Source: Pseudomonadota bacterium
Lineage (GTDB): Bacteria > Desulfobacterota > Desulfarculia > Desulfarculales > Desulfarculaceae
DNA: 64,000 nucleotides
Assembly (NCBI GenBank): GCA_018896025.1
Contig: JAHIND010000026.1
Coordinates: 1 to 64,000 of the forward strand
Reading direction: 5' to 3'
The translations under genes and the position numbers were made by a program. Shown here piece by piece: positions 25,209 through 34,760 of this stretch (its first letter is position 1; each line of letters opens with the position of its first letter). Below the pieces are notes generated by a model, which worked only from the letters and a program-made list of their open reading frames with translations, did no database searches and was not told the DNA's origin.

Positions 25209-26027
25209 TCAGCGCCAGGTCACCTCCAGGGGCTTGCGCGGAGGTATGCGCTGGTATTTGTATTTGGGCACGCCCAGCATCAGCGCGCCAAAGGGGGCCA
25301 TGCCCTGGGGCAGGCCCAGGGCCTCGATCATGGGGGGGAAGGTGCTGGCTGCCCGGTTGAAATAGCCCGCCCAGCAGGCCCCCAGGCCCAGGGAGTAGGC
25401 GGCCAGCTCCAGGTAGCCCAGGGCCAGGACGCAGGGCACCGGTACCATGGTGTTCTTGGCATCGCCATAGGCCACCACCACGTGGGGCGCGCCGCGCAGT
25501 ATGCGGTCCTCGCCCGACTCCCACACCGCCACCGCGTTGTCCAGGTGCATGGCCGCGGCCAGTCCGGGCTCATGCTTGATGAGGTGGCGCATCCAGTCGG
25601 CCACGATGCCCGCCAGGGGCAGCAGCTTGTCGCGGCCCGAGATCACCAGCCACTTCACCGGCTGCACGTTGTGGCCGCTGGGGGCGTAGCGGGCCATGTC
25701 CAAAAGGCGGGTGATGGTGCTCTGCTCCAGGGGCTGGTCCTTGTAGCGGCGGATGGAGCGGCGGCCCTTGAAGAACTGGGCCAGCTGCTCGGGGCTAAGG
25801 CCCGGAGCCTCCAGGGGCAGGCACTGGCGGGGGGTGATGCCGCCCTGGCTCAGGGCCTCGTGGGGACACACGGCCACGCAATGGCCGCAGTTTATGCACA
25901 GCTCCTCAAAGCCCTCCACCGGGGCGGGAAAGCCGTCCGGGCCGTCCATGGTGATGATGCCTATGGGGCAATCCAGGGCGCAAAGCGTGTCTTTGTTGCA
26001 TTTTTCGTGGTCAACGACGATGCCCAT
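25209..26027 (-). CDS. ferredoxin-nitroreductase fusion protein
   Basis: 272 aa. The N-terminal 65 residues hold two [4Fe-4S] motifs: a variant CNKDTLCALDCP and a canonical CINCGHCVAVCP. From about residue 90 there is an FMN-binding nitroreductase domain (RRSIRRYKDQPLEQSTITRLL, MARYAPSGHNVQPVKW, LGLGACWAGYF). This class of anaerobe protein takes electrons from iron-sulfur centres and passes them to flavin; the physiological acceptor is unknown. AAGGAG lies 6 nt before the ATG. It sits 38 bp upstream of archease on the same strand and may be cotranscribed. Confidence 0.92.
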   Translation of the reverse strand: MGIVVDHEKCNKDTLCALDCPIGIITMDGPDGFPAPVEGFEELCINCGHCVAVCPHEALSQGGITPRQCLPLEAPGLSPEQLAQFFKGRRSIRRYKDQPLEQSTITRLLDMARYAPSGHNVQPVKWLVISGRDKLLPLAGIVADWMRHLIKHEPGLAAAMHLDNAVAVWESGEDRILRGAPHVVVAYGDAKNTMVPVPCVLALGYLELAAYSLGLGACWAGYFNRAASTFPPMIEALGLPQGMAPFGALMLGVPKYKYQRIPPRKPLEVTWR

Positions 26028-26167
26028 GCTCGGCTCCTTCTGGGGGTGGCCTGTGGATATTGGGTGATGCCTCAGCATAGCATTGCCGTGGAGCCAAGGC
26101 CAGAGGAGGACGCCGGGCGTTGGTGCTTGCGGGGCGGTGGGGTGCGCCCCACCGCCCCGCCGGGGGC

Positions 26168-26536
26168 TCAGTGGCAGTCGCGCTTTATCAGCTTGTCCAA
26201 AACGGCGATCACATTGTCCAGGCCTTCTTTCATGGGCTCCCAGTCGTCCTTTTTCCAGGAGTCGCCCATGAGATTCACCGCGTTGGCCATCTCCTGGTTG
26301 CGCTCGGTGTTGGCCACGTCGGCCAGGGCGTTGATCAGTTGGCCCAGGTTTTTGTCCAGTTCGCTGCCCCGCTCGATGTTGCCTACTTTGGCCAGGGCCT
26401 CGGCGGCTTGGTCCAGGGTGTTGGCCATCTCCTCCAGGTCCGCACAACTGGGAAGCTGGTTAGCCGCCAGAGCCCCCAGGGGCGCCAGAGCCAGGCAAAA
26501 CGCCAAGGCCAGGAAAATAATCCCAAAATGTTTCAT
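26168..26536 (-). CDS. secreted helical protein, unknown function
   Basis: 122 aa. Signal peptide MKHFGIIFLALAFCLALAPL with cleavage after ALA (about residue 24). The mature protein is mostly helical with heptad-like Leu/Ala spacing (CADLEEMANTLDQAAEALAK, LGQLINALADVANTERNQEMANA) and two Cys (about 30 and the C-terminal DCH) that could form a disulfide. Start at MKHF rather than the upstream ATG because of GAGAGGCG and the proper signal peptide. No family is recognised. Confidence 0.75.
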   Translation of the reverse strand: MKHFGIIFLALAFCLALAPLGALAANQLPSCADLEEMANTLDQAAEALAKVGNIERGSELDKNLGQLINALADVANTERNQEMANAVNLMGDSWKKDDWEPMKEGLDNVIAVLDKLIKRDCH

Positions 26537-26766
26537 CGGCGCCTCTCTAAGTATTGGTGGTGTCAAAAGACGGAACCCATATATCCTATATGTTAAATAT
26601 AGTAAAGGTTATTAGATTGTGCGGTCAAACTGTTCTGGTGCCGGGCCCGCCGCCAAGGCAGGCTACGGCCACGGATGCGCGGCAACTTGCTTGATTAATA
26701 TTGGTAATTCGGCAGCCGGGAACGGCGGTTCAGGTAAACAGCGGCGAAGCCTTTACGGCTTGGGCG

Positions 26767-26796
26767 GGCGGTCCGGGAGGCTGGTCCCGGACCGCC
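26767..26796. other. 12-bp perfect hairpin after small lipoprotein gene
   Basis: GGCGGTCCGGGA and TCCCGGACCGCC with a 6-nt loop, 12 bp beyond the stop codon of the 52-aa lipoprotein. No T-run follows on the minus strand, so it may be a weak terminator or an mRNA 3' stabiliser. Confidence 0.6.
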
Positions 26797-26807
26797 GCAG
26801 AGCGGCC

Positions 26808-26966
26808 CTAGTTTTTCTTGCCGTCCTCGTAGCCCTTCTTCAGGTCCTTGGCTCCGTCCTGCACGCCCTTGACCGTGTCCCCGGCGATTTTGCCGGAGGT
26901 GTAGCATCCGGCGACGAACACGCTGGACAGGCACAGGATCAGGGCGGCAATAAACAAACGCTTCAT
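26808..26966 (-). CDS. 52-aa entericidin-like small lipoprotein
   Basis: Reads MKRLFIAALILCLSSVFVAG-C followed by a 31-residue Lys/Gly/Asp-rich tail ending KKGYEDGKKN. VAGC is a good lipobox, so the mature lipoprotein would begin at Cys21. GGGAG lies 8 nt before the ATG. Size, lipobox and the tail pattern (GDTVKGVQDGAKD) resemble entericidin-type envelope lipoproteins. Function unknown. A hairpin closes the gene downstream. Confidence 0.78.
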   Translation of the reverse strand: MKRLFIAALILCLSSVFVAGCYTSGKIAGDTVKGVQDGAKDLKKGYEDGKKN

Positions 26967-27092
26967 TTGGTTATCTCCCGGTTGTGGTGGCGGGCTCTGG
27001 TCGAACTGGACCGAGGGGCCAAAGCCACCGGTCCACTATACACGGCCCCTAATGAAGCATAAAGCGCCTCCCGAGGCAAGCCTTGGGGGCGA

Positions 27093-27449
27093 TCAGTCGC
27101 AGGGCGCCTTGCCCACCCCCGCCGAGCGCAGGTGCTTGTTTTGGTGGTCGTATATCTTCACCTCGCTCTTGTAGATGCGGGCGAAGCCCCCCTTGGGGAT
27201 GCTGAAGTTGTCGCTGCCGTAGCAGGTGAATTTGTCGGCGGCCCACCATACGTACACGCTGTCTAGGCCCGCGCCGTGCTTCCCGTTGTAGGTCCCGTTG
27301 GCCCCCACCTCGAACAAGGGGACGCCCATGCGCCAATCCTTGGTAATATCCACCGTGGCGTCCACGTGGTTGTACACGGCAAAGGCGTGGGCCGAGGCGG
27401 CGGTCAGCAGAACGGCCACACACAAGGAAATGATGAGCAGGCTTTTCAT
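27093..27449 (-). CDS. small secreted protein, VYN-family paralogue 1
   Basis: 118 aa. Signal peptide (1-22, cleavage after AHA), and the mature part starts FAVYNHVDATVDI. It shares with the proteins at 41610-41984 and 42038-42394 the layout of signal peptide, (Y/F)xVYNxxD, a Gly-Lys-His stretch, V-x-V-x-W with a central Cys near W, a C-terminal IPKGG(F/Y) and I(K/Y)...V(K/E)(I/V)Y segment, and a final Cys. Two mature Cys (about 76 and 117) may pair. The similarity indicates a small family of periplasmic or secreted proteins of unknown role. No known domain is recognised. Confidence 0.8.
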   Translation of the reverse strand: MKSLLIISLCVAVLLTAASAHAFAVYNHVDATVDITKDWRMGVPLFEVGANGTYNGKHGAGLDSVYVWWAADKFTCYGSDNFSIPKGGFARIYKSEVKIYDHQNKHLRSAGVGKAPCD

Positions 27450-27602
27450 GATCTCCCCTCTCCAAAAATGATTGGCCCGCCGGACCCCCAGCGGGCAACC
27501 GGCAGGCCCACCCTAAAATAAAACTACAATACCCGTATTGCAAGTGGGGTTTAGTGCCTTGGCCGGACCGGGAGGGCCGTTGCCGGGAGGAGTCTAGCGT
27601 TG

Positions 27603-27644
27603 TGTAGGTTGGGTAGAGGGCGCAGCCCGAAACCCAACAAGTTC
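27603..27644. repeat. family A variant copy
   Basis: GTAGGTTGGGTAGAGGGCGC then CAGCCCGAAACCCAACAA. The centre differs from the standard GAGCGAAGCGAA but keeps the GGGTT/AACCC pairing. Confidence 0.8.
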
Positions 27645-27705
27645 CTATTACCGGTGGGCAGAGGGATAAAGAGTTGCGCGGTTCGGGCCACTCGCCTTCT
27701 AGCCA

Positions 27706-27920
27706 ATAGTTGTCATTGCGAGGCCGGGCAGAGGCCGGCGTGCGGAGGGACAGGGCCGCCCGGTCTGCCCGGCCGTGGCAAACTTCCTTTTCCCATCGTC
27801 ATGCCTAGGTTGAGAAGACACGGCCAAACCGCCCGCCACGCCACAACCCATTCCGCCTGGGGGAAAGCGAAGTTCGCCACGTCGCATCTCTTGCGAGATG
27901 CTCCTCGTGATGACGGCTAT
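27706..27920. repeat. family D MITE-like element
   Basis: Left end ATAGTTGTCATTGCGAGG, right end CCTCGTGATGACGGCTAT; interior as in the other copies. The 27450-27950 stretch otherwise holds no gene. Confidence 0.87.
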
Positions 27921-27950
27921 TGCTGGATGAATTAGGTCGGCCCTGCCCAC

Positions 27951-28250
27951 TTATTCCCAACCGAACAAATCCTCGCTAAGGTCCTGCCAGCCGGGATTCA
28001 TGGCCTCTATCAACTCGACTTTCCTTTTTCGTGGCCCCTTCTTAAGTTGCTTCTCGCGGGCAATGGCCGCCTCGGGGTCGTCGAACACTTCATAGAAGAC
28101 CAGGCGTCCCGCGTTATAGCGGCTGGTGAATCCTTCGGCCACGCCGTTCTTGTGCTCCCAGATGCGGCGAGCCAGATCGTTGGTCACTCCGGTGTAGAGC
28201 ACCTCGTTGCCCTGGTTGGTCACGATGTAGACGTAATATTGCCGGTTCAT
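27951..28250 (-). CDS. GIY-YIG nuclease-domain protein
   Basis: 99 aa, a single GIY-YIG domain: YVYIVTNQGNEVLYTGVTND (6-25) with the two signature strands, RRIWEHKNG (28-36) with the catalytic Arg and His region, and a conserved Glu in AAIAREKQLKK (about 61-71). Small proteins of this group (YhbQ-like) can cut DNA or RNA or bind without cutting; the host role is unknown. Their spread in genomes is patchy and this copy lies between two MITE-like elements. GGGGGG lies just before the ATG. Confidence 0.9.
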   Translation of the reverse strand: MNRQYYVYIVTNQGNEVLYTGVTNDLARRIWEHKNGVAEGFTSRYNAGRLVFYEVFDDPEAAIAREKQLKKGPRKRKVELIEAMNPGWQDLSEDLFGWE

Positions 28251-28308
28251 GATCCCCCCGAGAGCTTACTAACCCGCGTAAGCCGTCCTGGTCAACTGAC
28301 ATCAAAAA

Positions 28309-28650
28309 ATAGTCGTCATTGCGAGGCCGGGCAGCGGCAAGCGTGCGGAGGGACAAGGCGGATAGGCCTGCCCGGCCGTGGCAATCTTCCGTTTCCCTCG
28401 TCATGCCTTTTTTGAAGAGACCAGGCCAAACCGCCTTCCAGGCCACAAGCGCTCCCGCCTGGGGGAAGTCGAAGATCACCACGTCGCAACCTTTAAAAGA
28501 TGCTCCTCGCGATGACGGCTATTGCTGGAGGGGGGAATCAAGAGCCGGGTGGTTCGGGCCGTCTTATTCTAGCCAATAGCCGTCATTGCGAGGAGCGGCG
28601 GTGGGAGAGGTTGGGAATATGAAGCGAAGATCACTACGCCACACAAAATA
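28309..28650. repeat. family D element plus truncated D copy
   Basis: Full copy 28309-28522 (ATAGTCGTCATTGCGAGG to CCTCGCGATGACGGCTAT) and a decayed copy from 28575 (ATAGCCGTCATTGCGAGG) to about 28650, which keeps GAAGATCACTACGCCAC of the inner segment. Confidence 0.82.
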
Positions 28651-28700
28651 AGGCGCACCGCTACATGGGCAGCGGTTAAATAATTGCTCCTCACATTGCG

Positions 28701-29447
28701 TTACTCACTATTATTAAAATCTATTTTATCCCAGAAGCCACTAAAGGTATCCTTGGGTGGTGGAACCAAGTCTTTATTTACTTCCTGCTCTGCTTCTTTC
28801 CCGTACTTTTTGTGGATTTTTATGGTTTCAATCGCAATCTTATTTATGACCTTTAAAGCTTCTTTTTCCGATCTAGCTTTAACATAAAGTTTGTCGTTGT
28901 CTTTCCTTTTGTTGTTAAGTTTGTGTACGATCATTTCTTCTATTATGGTTTCACGAACCTCTTTGTCCACCCCGTTAAATTGGCCAACATATAATAATAA
29001 GTTTTCCACTAAAATATTTATTTCTGGTTCGGACGTTCCTATATTTTCCGGCAAGCTACCATTTTTATCCTTTACTCTCCTTGCAATTATCTTAAAAACT
29101 TTCTTCGCAACATCTGTTCCTATATTGCCAATAATACCAGACAATAAAGCCATGCCAAGCCAAATAGCAGCTTGGTCGACATCAGGAATATGATATTTCG
29201 ATGTAATTTTACCTTGTTTTTTCTTTTGGTCCTGATAGGCTTTTTTGTAAATATGTCCAAAGTATATGGCATTCTTTGCGTAATAATAAATCCGGATATA
29301 GTCTTCTGTATCGACAGAATAGCTACAGTGCGGACATGTCAGCTTGTGTTTAAGTTTATGGGCGAAAATATTAGCGCACCTAAAGCATAATACATTCACC
29401 ACCAGCTGTTTTTTAAATAATCTAGCAAGTAAGTTCTTTGGGCTCAT
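28701..29447 (-). CDS. AT-rich gene: zinc-ribbon protein, unknown, probably acquired
   Basis: 248 aa, rich in Lys, Asn and Ile. Codon use and AT content differ sharply from everything nearby. The N-terminal zinc ribbon is C-F-R-C (22-25) with CPHC (38-41). The middle has a hydrophobic segment (about 96-112, AIWLGMALLSGIIGNIG) that may be membrane-inserted, followed by charged helices with KEALKVINKIAIETIKIH, and a distinctive acidic/aromatic C-terminus FSGFWDKIDF. No family is recognised. It is flanked on one side by D elements and on the other by the clpB terminator region, which suits horizontal transfer. Confidence 0.75.
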   Translation of the reverse strand: MSPKNLLARLFKKQLVVNVLCFRCANIFAHKLKHKLTCPHCSYSVDTEDYIRIYYYAKNAIYFGHIYKKAYQDQKKKQGKITSKYHIPDVDQAAIWLGMALLSGIIGNIGTDVAKKVFKIIARRVKDKNGSLPENIGTSEPEINILVENLLLYVGQFNGVDKEVRETIIEEMIVHKLNNKRKDNDKLYVKARSEKEALKVINKIAIETIKIHKKYGKEAEQEVNKDLVPPPKDTFSGFWDKIDFNNSE

Positions 29448-29583
29448 CGTCTCTCCCGTGAATAGCCTTTTGTGTTGGCTGACAATTAAATAGTTTTTGC
29501 AAGGTAAACCGGATTAAAGCACAGGTTGCCCTGCATAGGCAACGTCCCCAGTTCGTCTTGCACAATTTGTCCCTCTAGACGAC

Positions 29584-29617
29584 AAGCCGCCCGGCCCCTA
29601 ACGGAGCCGGGCGGCTT
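29584..29617. terminator. clpB 3' hairpin
   Basis: 12-bp arms AAGCCGCCCGGC and GCCGGGCGGCTT, 10-nt loop, about 30 bp beyond the clpB stop. The T-run is short on both strands, so strength is uncertain. Confidence 0.6.
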
Positions 29618-29646
29618 ATTATCTAGCTTAGCGCTTTCTCCTAAAC

Positions 29647-32223
29647 CTACTTCTTACTGAACACCACCTTGCCCTCTTCCACGTCCGCCACGATGGTGTC
29701 GCCGTCGCCGAAGGAGCCGTCCAGCAGCTTCACCGCCAGCGGGTCCATGACCTGGGTCTGCAAGGCCCGCTTCAGCGGCCGCGCGCCGTAGACCGGGTCG
29801 AACCCCACCTGGGCCAAATGGCCCTGGGCCGCGTCGCTGATCTCCAGGGCGATGCCCCGCTGGGTCAAGAGCTTGTTGATGCGCTTCATCTGGATGCCCA
29901 CTATGCTCTTGATCTGCTCCAGGGTGAGCGCGTGGAAGATCACCACGTTGTCCACCCGGTTGAGGAACTCGGGCTTGAAGTGAGAGCGCAGGGCGGTCAT
30001 CACCGCCTCTTCCATCTGCTCGCGCTGGCCCTCGCCGCTCAGGTCCTGGATGTAGTTGGAGCCGATGTTGCTGGTCATGATGATCAGGGCGTTGGTGAAG
30101 TCCACCGTCCGGCCCTGGCCGTCGGTCAGCCGCCCGTCGTCCAGGATCTGCAACAGGGCGTTGAACACGTCGGGGTGGGCCTTCTCGATCTCGTCGAACA
30201 GCACCACGCTGTAGGGCTTGCGGCGCACCGCCTCGGTGAGGTAGCCGCCCTCCTCGTAGCCCACGTAGCCCGGAGGCGCACCGATCAGGCGGCTCACCGC
30301 GTGTTTTTCCATGAACTCGCTCATGTCCAGGCGCACCATGGCCTGCTCGTCGTCGAACAGGAACTCGGCCAGGGCCCGGGCCAACTCGGTCTTGCCCACG
30401 CCCGTGGGGCCCATGAAGATGAAGCTGCCGATGGGCCGGTTGGGGTCTTGCAGGCCGGAGCGGGAGCGGCGCACCGCGTTGGCCACGGCGATCACCGCCT
30501 CGGTCTGGCCGATGATGCGCTGGGCGATGCGCTCCTCCATTTGCAGAAGCTTCTCGCGCTCGCCCTCCACCAGCTTGGCCACCGGGATGTTGGTCCAGCG
30601 GCTGACCACCTCGGCCACGTCCTCGCTGTCCACCTCCTCCTTGACCATGGCGCCCTTGTCCTCTAGGCGCTGCTGAGCCTCGGCCATCTCCTTTTCCTGC
30701 TGGGGAAGCAGGCCGTAGCGAATCTCGGCTACCCGGTTGTAGTCGCTGTTGCGCTCTGCCCTAGCCATTTCGGCGTTTAACTGCTCTATCTTTTCCTTGG
30801 CCTGGCGCACCCCTTCGATGATGTCCTTGTCCTCCTGCCACTGGGCGCGCAGGGCGTCGCGCTGCTCCTTGAGGTCGGCCAATTCCTTGCGCACGTTTTC
30901 CAGGCGGCGCTTGGAGCCGTCGTCGGTCTCCTTCTTGAGCGCTTCCACCTCCACGGTGAGCTGGGTGATGCGCCGTTCCAGCACGTCCAGCTCCTCGGGC
31001 AGGGAGTCGATGTCGATCCTGAGCTTGCTGCCCGCCTCGTCGATCAGGTCGATGGCCTTGTCCGGCAAGAAGCGGTCGGTAATGTAGCGGTCGCTCAGGG
31101 TGGCGGCGGCCACCAGGGCGCTGTCCTTGATGCGCACCCCGTGGTGAACCTCGTACTTTTCCTTGAGCCCGCGCAGGATGGCGATGGTGTCCTCCACGCT
31201 GGGCTCGCCCACCTGCACCGGGGCGAAGCGCCGCTCCAGGGCGGCGTCCTTCTCGATGTTCTGACGGTACTCCTTGATGGTGGTGGCCCCCACGCAGCGT
31301 AGCTCGCCGCGGGCCAAGGCGGGCTTTAGCATGTTGCCCGCGTCCATGGCCCCCTCGGCCTTGCCCGCGCCCACCAGGGTGTGCATCTCGTCGATGAACA
31401 GGATGATGGTCCCGGCGGCCTCTTCCACGGCTTTGAGCACCGCCTTGAGCCGGTCCTCGAACTCGCCGCGATACTTGGCCCCGGCGATGAGCGATCCCAT
31501 GTCCAGGCTGACGATCTTCTTGTCCTTGAGCCCTTCGGGCACGTCCCCGGCCACGATGCGCGAGGCCAGGCCCTCCACGATGGCGGTCTTGCCCACGCCG
31601 GGCTCGCCGATCAGCACCGGGTTGTTCTTGGTGCGGCGGCTCAGAATCTGGATGACCCGGCGGATCTCCTCGTCGCGGCCGATCACCGGGTCCAGCTTGC
31701 CCTTGGCGGCCAGCTCGGTGAGGTCCCGGGCGAAGCGCTTGAGCGCCTCGTACTTGTCCTCGGGGTTCTGGTCGGTCACGGTCTGGGAGCCCCGGATGTC
31801 CTTGAGCACGCTCAGGATGCCGTCCGTGGTGACGCCTTGGCCCTTGAGAATCTTGCCCGCCGGGGTGTCCGAGTCGGTGAGCGCCACCAGGATGTGCTCC
31901 ACGGACACGTACTCGTCGTGCATCTTCTCGGCGATGGTCTGGGCCTGATTGAGCACCTGGGTGGCGTCCGATGACAAATGGGCCTGGGCGGTGGCCCCGC
32001 TGGCCTGGGGCAGCTTTTCCAGCGCCTGGGTCACCTCGGCCAACAGGGCGTTGACGTTGGCCCCCACCTTGCCCAGCACCGGCCGGGCGATCTCCTCGCT
32101 TACCTCCAAAAGCACGGCCAAAAGGTGCACCGGCTCGATCTGAGGGTTGCCCCGCTTGTCGGCCAGGGACATGGCCCCCTGGAGGATTTCCTGACTCTTC
32201 AAAGTGAATTTATCGAATCGCAT
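29647..32223 (-). CDS. clpB: ATP-dependent disaggregase ClpB
   Basis: 858 aa, full length. N-terminal Clp-N repeats (1-145), NBD1 with [13 protein letters not shown] (Walker A, about 206-218), the coiled-coil M domain (about 410-530, rich in E/K/Q/R heptads), and NBD2 with [13 protein letters not shown] (about 606-618), [28 protein letters not shown], and the Clp D2-small domain near the C-terminus. With DnaK it rescues aggregated proteins after heat stress. There is no ClpP-binding IGF loop, as expected. A TTGACA box lies upstream on the minus strand at 32292-32297, without a convincing -10; no clear heat-shock sigma-32 promoter or CIRCE element is visible. Confidence 0.97.
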   Translation of the reverse strand: MRFDKFTLKSQEILQGAMSLADKRGNPQIEPVHLLAVLLEVSEEIARPVLGKVGANVNALLAEVTQALEKLPQASGATAQAHLSSDATQVLNQAQTIAEKMHDEYVSVEHILVALTDSDTPAGKILKGQGVTTDGILSVLKDIRGSQTVTDQNPEDKYEALKRFARDLTELAAKGKLDPVIGRDEEIRRVIQILSRRTKNNPVLIGEPGVGKTAIVEGLASRIVAGDVPEGLKDKKIVSLDMGSLIAGAKYRGEFEDRLKAVLKAVEEAAGTIILFIDEMHTLVGAGKAEGAMDAGNMLKPALARGELRCVGATTIKEYRQNIEKDAALERRFAPVQVGEPSVEDTIAILRGLKEKYEVHHGVRIKDSALVAAATLSDRYITDRFLPDKAIDLIDEAGSKLRIDIDSLPEELDVLERRITQLTVEVEALKKETDDGSKRRLENVRKELADLKEQRDALRAQWQEDKDIIEGVRQAKEKIEQLNAEMARAERNSDYNRVAEIRYGLLPQQEKEMAEAQQRLEDKGAMVKEEVDSEDVAEVVSRWTNIPVAKLVEGEREKLLQMEERIAQRIIGQTEAVIAVANAVRRSRSGLQDPNRPIGSFIFMGPTGVGKTELARALAEFLFDDEQAMVRLDMSEFMEKHAVSRLIGAPPGYVGYEEGGYLTEAVRRKPYSVVLFDEIEKAHPDVFNALLQILDDGRLTDGQGRTVDFTNALIIMTSNIGSNYIQDLSGEGQREQMEEAVMTALRSHFKPEFLNRVDNVVIFHALTLEQIKSIVGIQMKRINKLLTQRGIALEISDAAQGHLAQVGFDPVYGARPLKRALQTQVMDPLAVKLLDGSFGDGDTIVADVEEGKVVFSKK

Positions 32224-32420
32224 TTATATACAACCTCTTATTTAAAGGGATTTGTTGAAAACCTACCATAAGGTAAGCATCGCCTGGGGTATGTCAACCC
32301 CCCGGCCAGGCTTACGAAACGGTTTTTTGGGGGGGTGCGGCGGGTGCGGCGCGCCCCTCCTCCCTGTTTATAGATTGTGGGACAGGGCGGATGGGCGGGG
32401 CAAGGGGGAGGGGAGAAGAG

Positions 32421-32535
32421 AGGGCGGGGGTAAACCCCGCCCCTACACCCGGAAAAGATTCTTTACGTAGGGGCGGGGTTTACCCCCGCCCTGCGGCTTG
32501 TCGTTGCGAGGAGCGCAGCGACGAAGCAATCTCTG
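32421..32535. repeat. repeat cluster: B, inverted B, C
   Basis: Family B 32421-32447 and its inverse 32467-32493, which together form a longer inverted repeat, then family C 32497-32535. Both B copies carry the same variant (GGGGGTAAACCCC), so one probably derives from the other. Confidence 0.85.
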
Positions 32536-32589
32536 TCTTGCCTAGGCGCTGCCGCCCGGTCCGGCCTCTCCGGCATTTCCCTTCAAGTC

Positions 32590-32807
32590 ATAGCCGTCAT
32601 CGCGAGGAGCATCCCGGAAGGGATGCGACGTGGCGATCTTCGATTTCCCCCAGGCGGGGTGGCTTGGGGCATGGCGGATGGTTTGGCCTAGTCCTATTAA
32701 CAAAGGCATGACAAAGGAAGCGGAAGATTGCCACGGCCGGGCAGACCGGTCCACCTTGCCTCGCCGGGCGCTTGCCTCTGCCCGGCCTCGCAACGACAAA
32801 TCGCTAT
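32590..32807. repeat. family D element, inverse orientation
   Basis: Starts ATAGCCGTCATCGCGAGG and ends CCTCGCAACGACAAATCGCTAT; the right end is diverged. No gene is supported between 32224 and 33078. Confidence 0.85.
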
Positions 32808-33078
32808 CGGCTGGAATTTTCACTGCGGATTGTTGGGATTTGGGCCGCGTTGTCACCTAAAATAAGCTATTTTTAGTATGATATAAGCAGGATTGAGCGC
32901 GGCGAAGCCTAAAAATACGCCGATTAGCGCCAAATGCGAGATTGACCGCCGGAGGAGGAGAGGAGAATAATATATCTACATATAACCGGTGATTTTAATT
33001 GCAAGTCCGTCGCCCTTGACCAACTCCGGGGCGATGGTGGCTCAAGTAAACCTGCATGCCATAGAGGAGGGCCTGCCC

Positions 33079-33624
33079 ATGAAAGGCATGGTGTTTACCG
33101 AGTTCATGGAACTGGTTGATGAAAAACTATCCCCAGAAACAACCGAGCGCCTACTAGAGATGTCCGATCTGCCCTCGGGAGGGATTTACACCTCCGTGGG
33201 CAATTACGATCCCCAGGAAATGGTCACCCTGGTGACCAACCTTTCCGGCATGACCGGCACCTCGGTTCCAGATCTGCTCAAAACATTCGGCCGGCATCTG
33301 TTCAAACGTTTTTTAGCTTCCTTCCCCGAATTCTTCGAGGGGATCAACTCCAGTTTGGAATTCCTTCCCCATGTGGATGGGTACGTCCACGTGGAAGTGC
33401 GCAAGCTGTACCCGGACGCCGAGTTGCCCACCTTCACCTGCGAGGTGCCGGAACCGGGATCGATGACCATGACCTATGAATCCAAACGCCATTTGGCTCC
33501 CCTGGCCGAGGGGCTGATACTCGCCTGCATAGATCATTACGGAGAGTCGCTGGAGGTGCGCAGCGAGACCATAGCCTCTGACCCTCCGACGACGAAGTTC
33601 TTCATTACACCGAAGCAGACCTGA
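33079..33624 (+). CDS. H-NOX heme nitric oxide/oxygen sensor
   Basis: 181 aa, standard H-NOX length when started at ATG 33079, which follows GGAGGG by 9 nt. Family hallmarks: MKGMVFTEFMELVDEKLSPE at the N-terminus, the heme-ligating His104 in VDGYVHVEVRKLYP, Pro117 that distorts the heme, and the YxSxR motif Y133-E-S-K-R137 that holds the propionates. No distal-pocket Tyr typical of O2 binders is obvious, so NO is the likely ligand (inference). The diguanylate cyclase gene starts 2 nt after its stop, the usual H-NOX/GGDEF partnership that controls c-di-GMP. Confidence 0.92.
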   Translation: MKGMVFTEFMELVDEKLSPETTERLLEMSDLPSGGIYTSVGNYDPQEMVTLVTNLSGMTGTSVPDLLKTFGRHLFKRFLASFPEFFEGINSSLEFLPHVDGYVHVEVRKLYPDAELPTFTCEVPEPGSMTMTYESKRHLAPLAEGLILACIDHYGESLEVRSETIASDPPTTKFFITPKQT

Positions 33625-33626
33625 TA

Positions 33627-34760
33627 ATGGACGATAAGGTCGAGCTATTGCAAAGAAGACTCGAGCGGGAGCGGCTCGCCAGAAAACAGGCGGAAATGAT
33701 CATCGAGGAGAAGAGCCGCGAGCTTTACTACAAAAACCAGGAGTTGGAACGCGCGGTGAAGGCCGAGCACCTTGCCCGCAAAGAAGCCGACCTCTTGCGC
33801 CAATCCCTGGAGGCATTCACCTCCAAGTTGGATATCGATGAAATCGCCTCGCAACTTAAATCTATTTTGATGCAGCTTGTTCCCCACGACCATAGCGCGG
33901 TGTATCTGTTTAAGGGCGGAGTTCTGGCTCCGTGCGGCCAGGCGCAGGGGTCCGATAAAGGCGGAGACGGTGCGACGGTGTGCACGCCGTCCCTTTCCCC
34001 AAACGGGGCCCGCCCGTCCGCTCGGCCCATCATCATCCCCAACGCCCAAAACGATCCCCAGGCCAAGCCGTGGGGCGTCCACCCCGATAGCGAAACCTTG
34101 ATGGTGGTGCATCTTTTCGCTCCCGGCCGGGTGGTCGGCTGCCTCATCCTGGAAAGCCGTCAAGCCGACGCGTTCACTCCCACCGCCGCCAGGTTGGCCC
34201 AAGCCATAGCCAACGAAGCCTCCATCGCTTTTGAAAACTCCTTGCTCTATAGGGAAGTAGAAAGGCTTTCGGCGCTGGATGCCCTCACCGGCATCAATAA
34301 TCGGAGGCAGTTCGACCTGCTGGCCAACGTGGAGTTCCAGATGGACCTGGATCACTTCAAGCGGGTGAACGACACCCATGGCCACAGTGTCGGCGACAAG
34401 GTCCTGGTGGCGGTGGCGGATGTCTGCCGGCGCGCACTACGCACCGAAGACATTCTCGCCCGCTACGGTGGCGAGGAGTTTTGCTTTGTGCTTCCCCAGA
34501 CGGATGCCAAGGGAGCCCATGCCTTTGCCGAAAGAATACGCATCGCCATCGAGGGCCTTGCTTTCGATTCCAATGGCCGCGCTTTCTCCGTAACCGCCAG
34601 TTTCGGGGTCTCCGAGCGGATTGCTGAAGACGATTCGCCGGGCAGCATTTTGGAGCGCAGCGATCAAGCGCTTTACGAGGCCAAAGGGGGCGGCAGAAAC
34701 CGGGTGGTCATATGGAAGCCCCCGGAGCCCCAGATAGAAGCCCTGCCCCAGGCCAAGTGA
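33627..34760 (+). CDS. H-NOX-associated diguanylate cyclase (coiled coil-GAF-GGDEF)
   Basis: 377 aa. An N-terminal coiled coil (1-60) is followed by a GAF-like domain (about 65-205), then GGDEF (about 215-365) with LTGINNRRQF, DLDHFKRVNDTHGH, the product-inhibition I-site RTED five residues before the active-site GGEEF, and LYEAKGGGRNRV. Between NRR and DLDHFK only 15 residues occur, where about 29 are usual (for example PleD), so helix 1/strand 1 is shortened by about 14 residues. Substrate and metal residues are intact. The short form may be a real compact variant or a partly disabled enzyme. It should make c-di-GMP under H-NOX control. Start ATG is coupled to the H-NOX stop. Confidence 0.9.
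   Translation: MDDKVELLQRRLERERLARKQAEMIIEEKSRELYYKNQELERAVKAEHLARKEADLLRQSLEAFTSKLDIDEIASQLKSILMQLVPHDHSAVYLFKGGVLAPCGQAQGSDKGGDGATVCTPSLSPNGARPSARPIIIPNAQNDPQAKPWGVHPDSETLMVVHLFAPGRVVGCLILESRQADAFTPTAARLAQAIANEASIAFENSLLYREVERLSALDALTGINNRRQFDLLANVEFQMDLDHFKRVNDTHGHSVGDKVLVAVADVCRRALRTEDILARYGGEEFCFVLPQTDAKGAHAFAERIRIAIEGLAFDSNGRAFSVTASFGVSERIAEDDSPGSILERSDQALYEAKGGGRNRVVIWKPPEPQIEALPQAK

Noticed and set aside
32224..32300. Heat-shock sigma-32 promoter or CIRCE element upstream of clpB
   Set aside because: A TTGACA box is present, but neither the sigma-32 -10 CCCCAT nor the CIRCE inverted repeat could be found.
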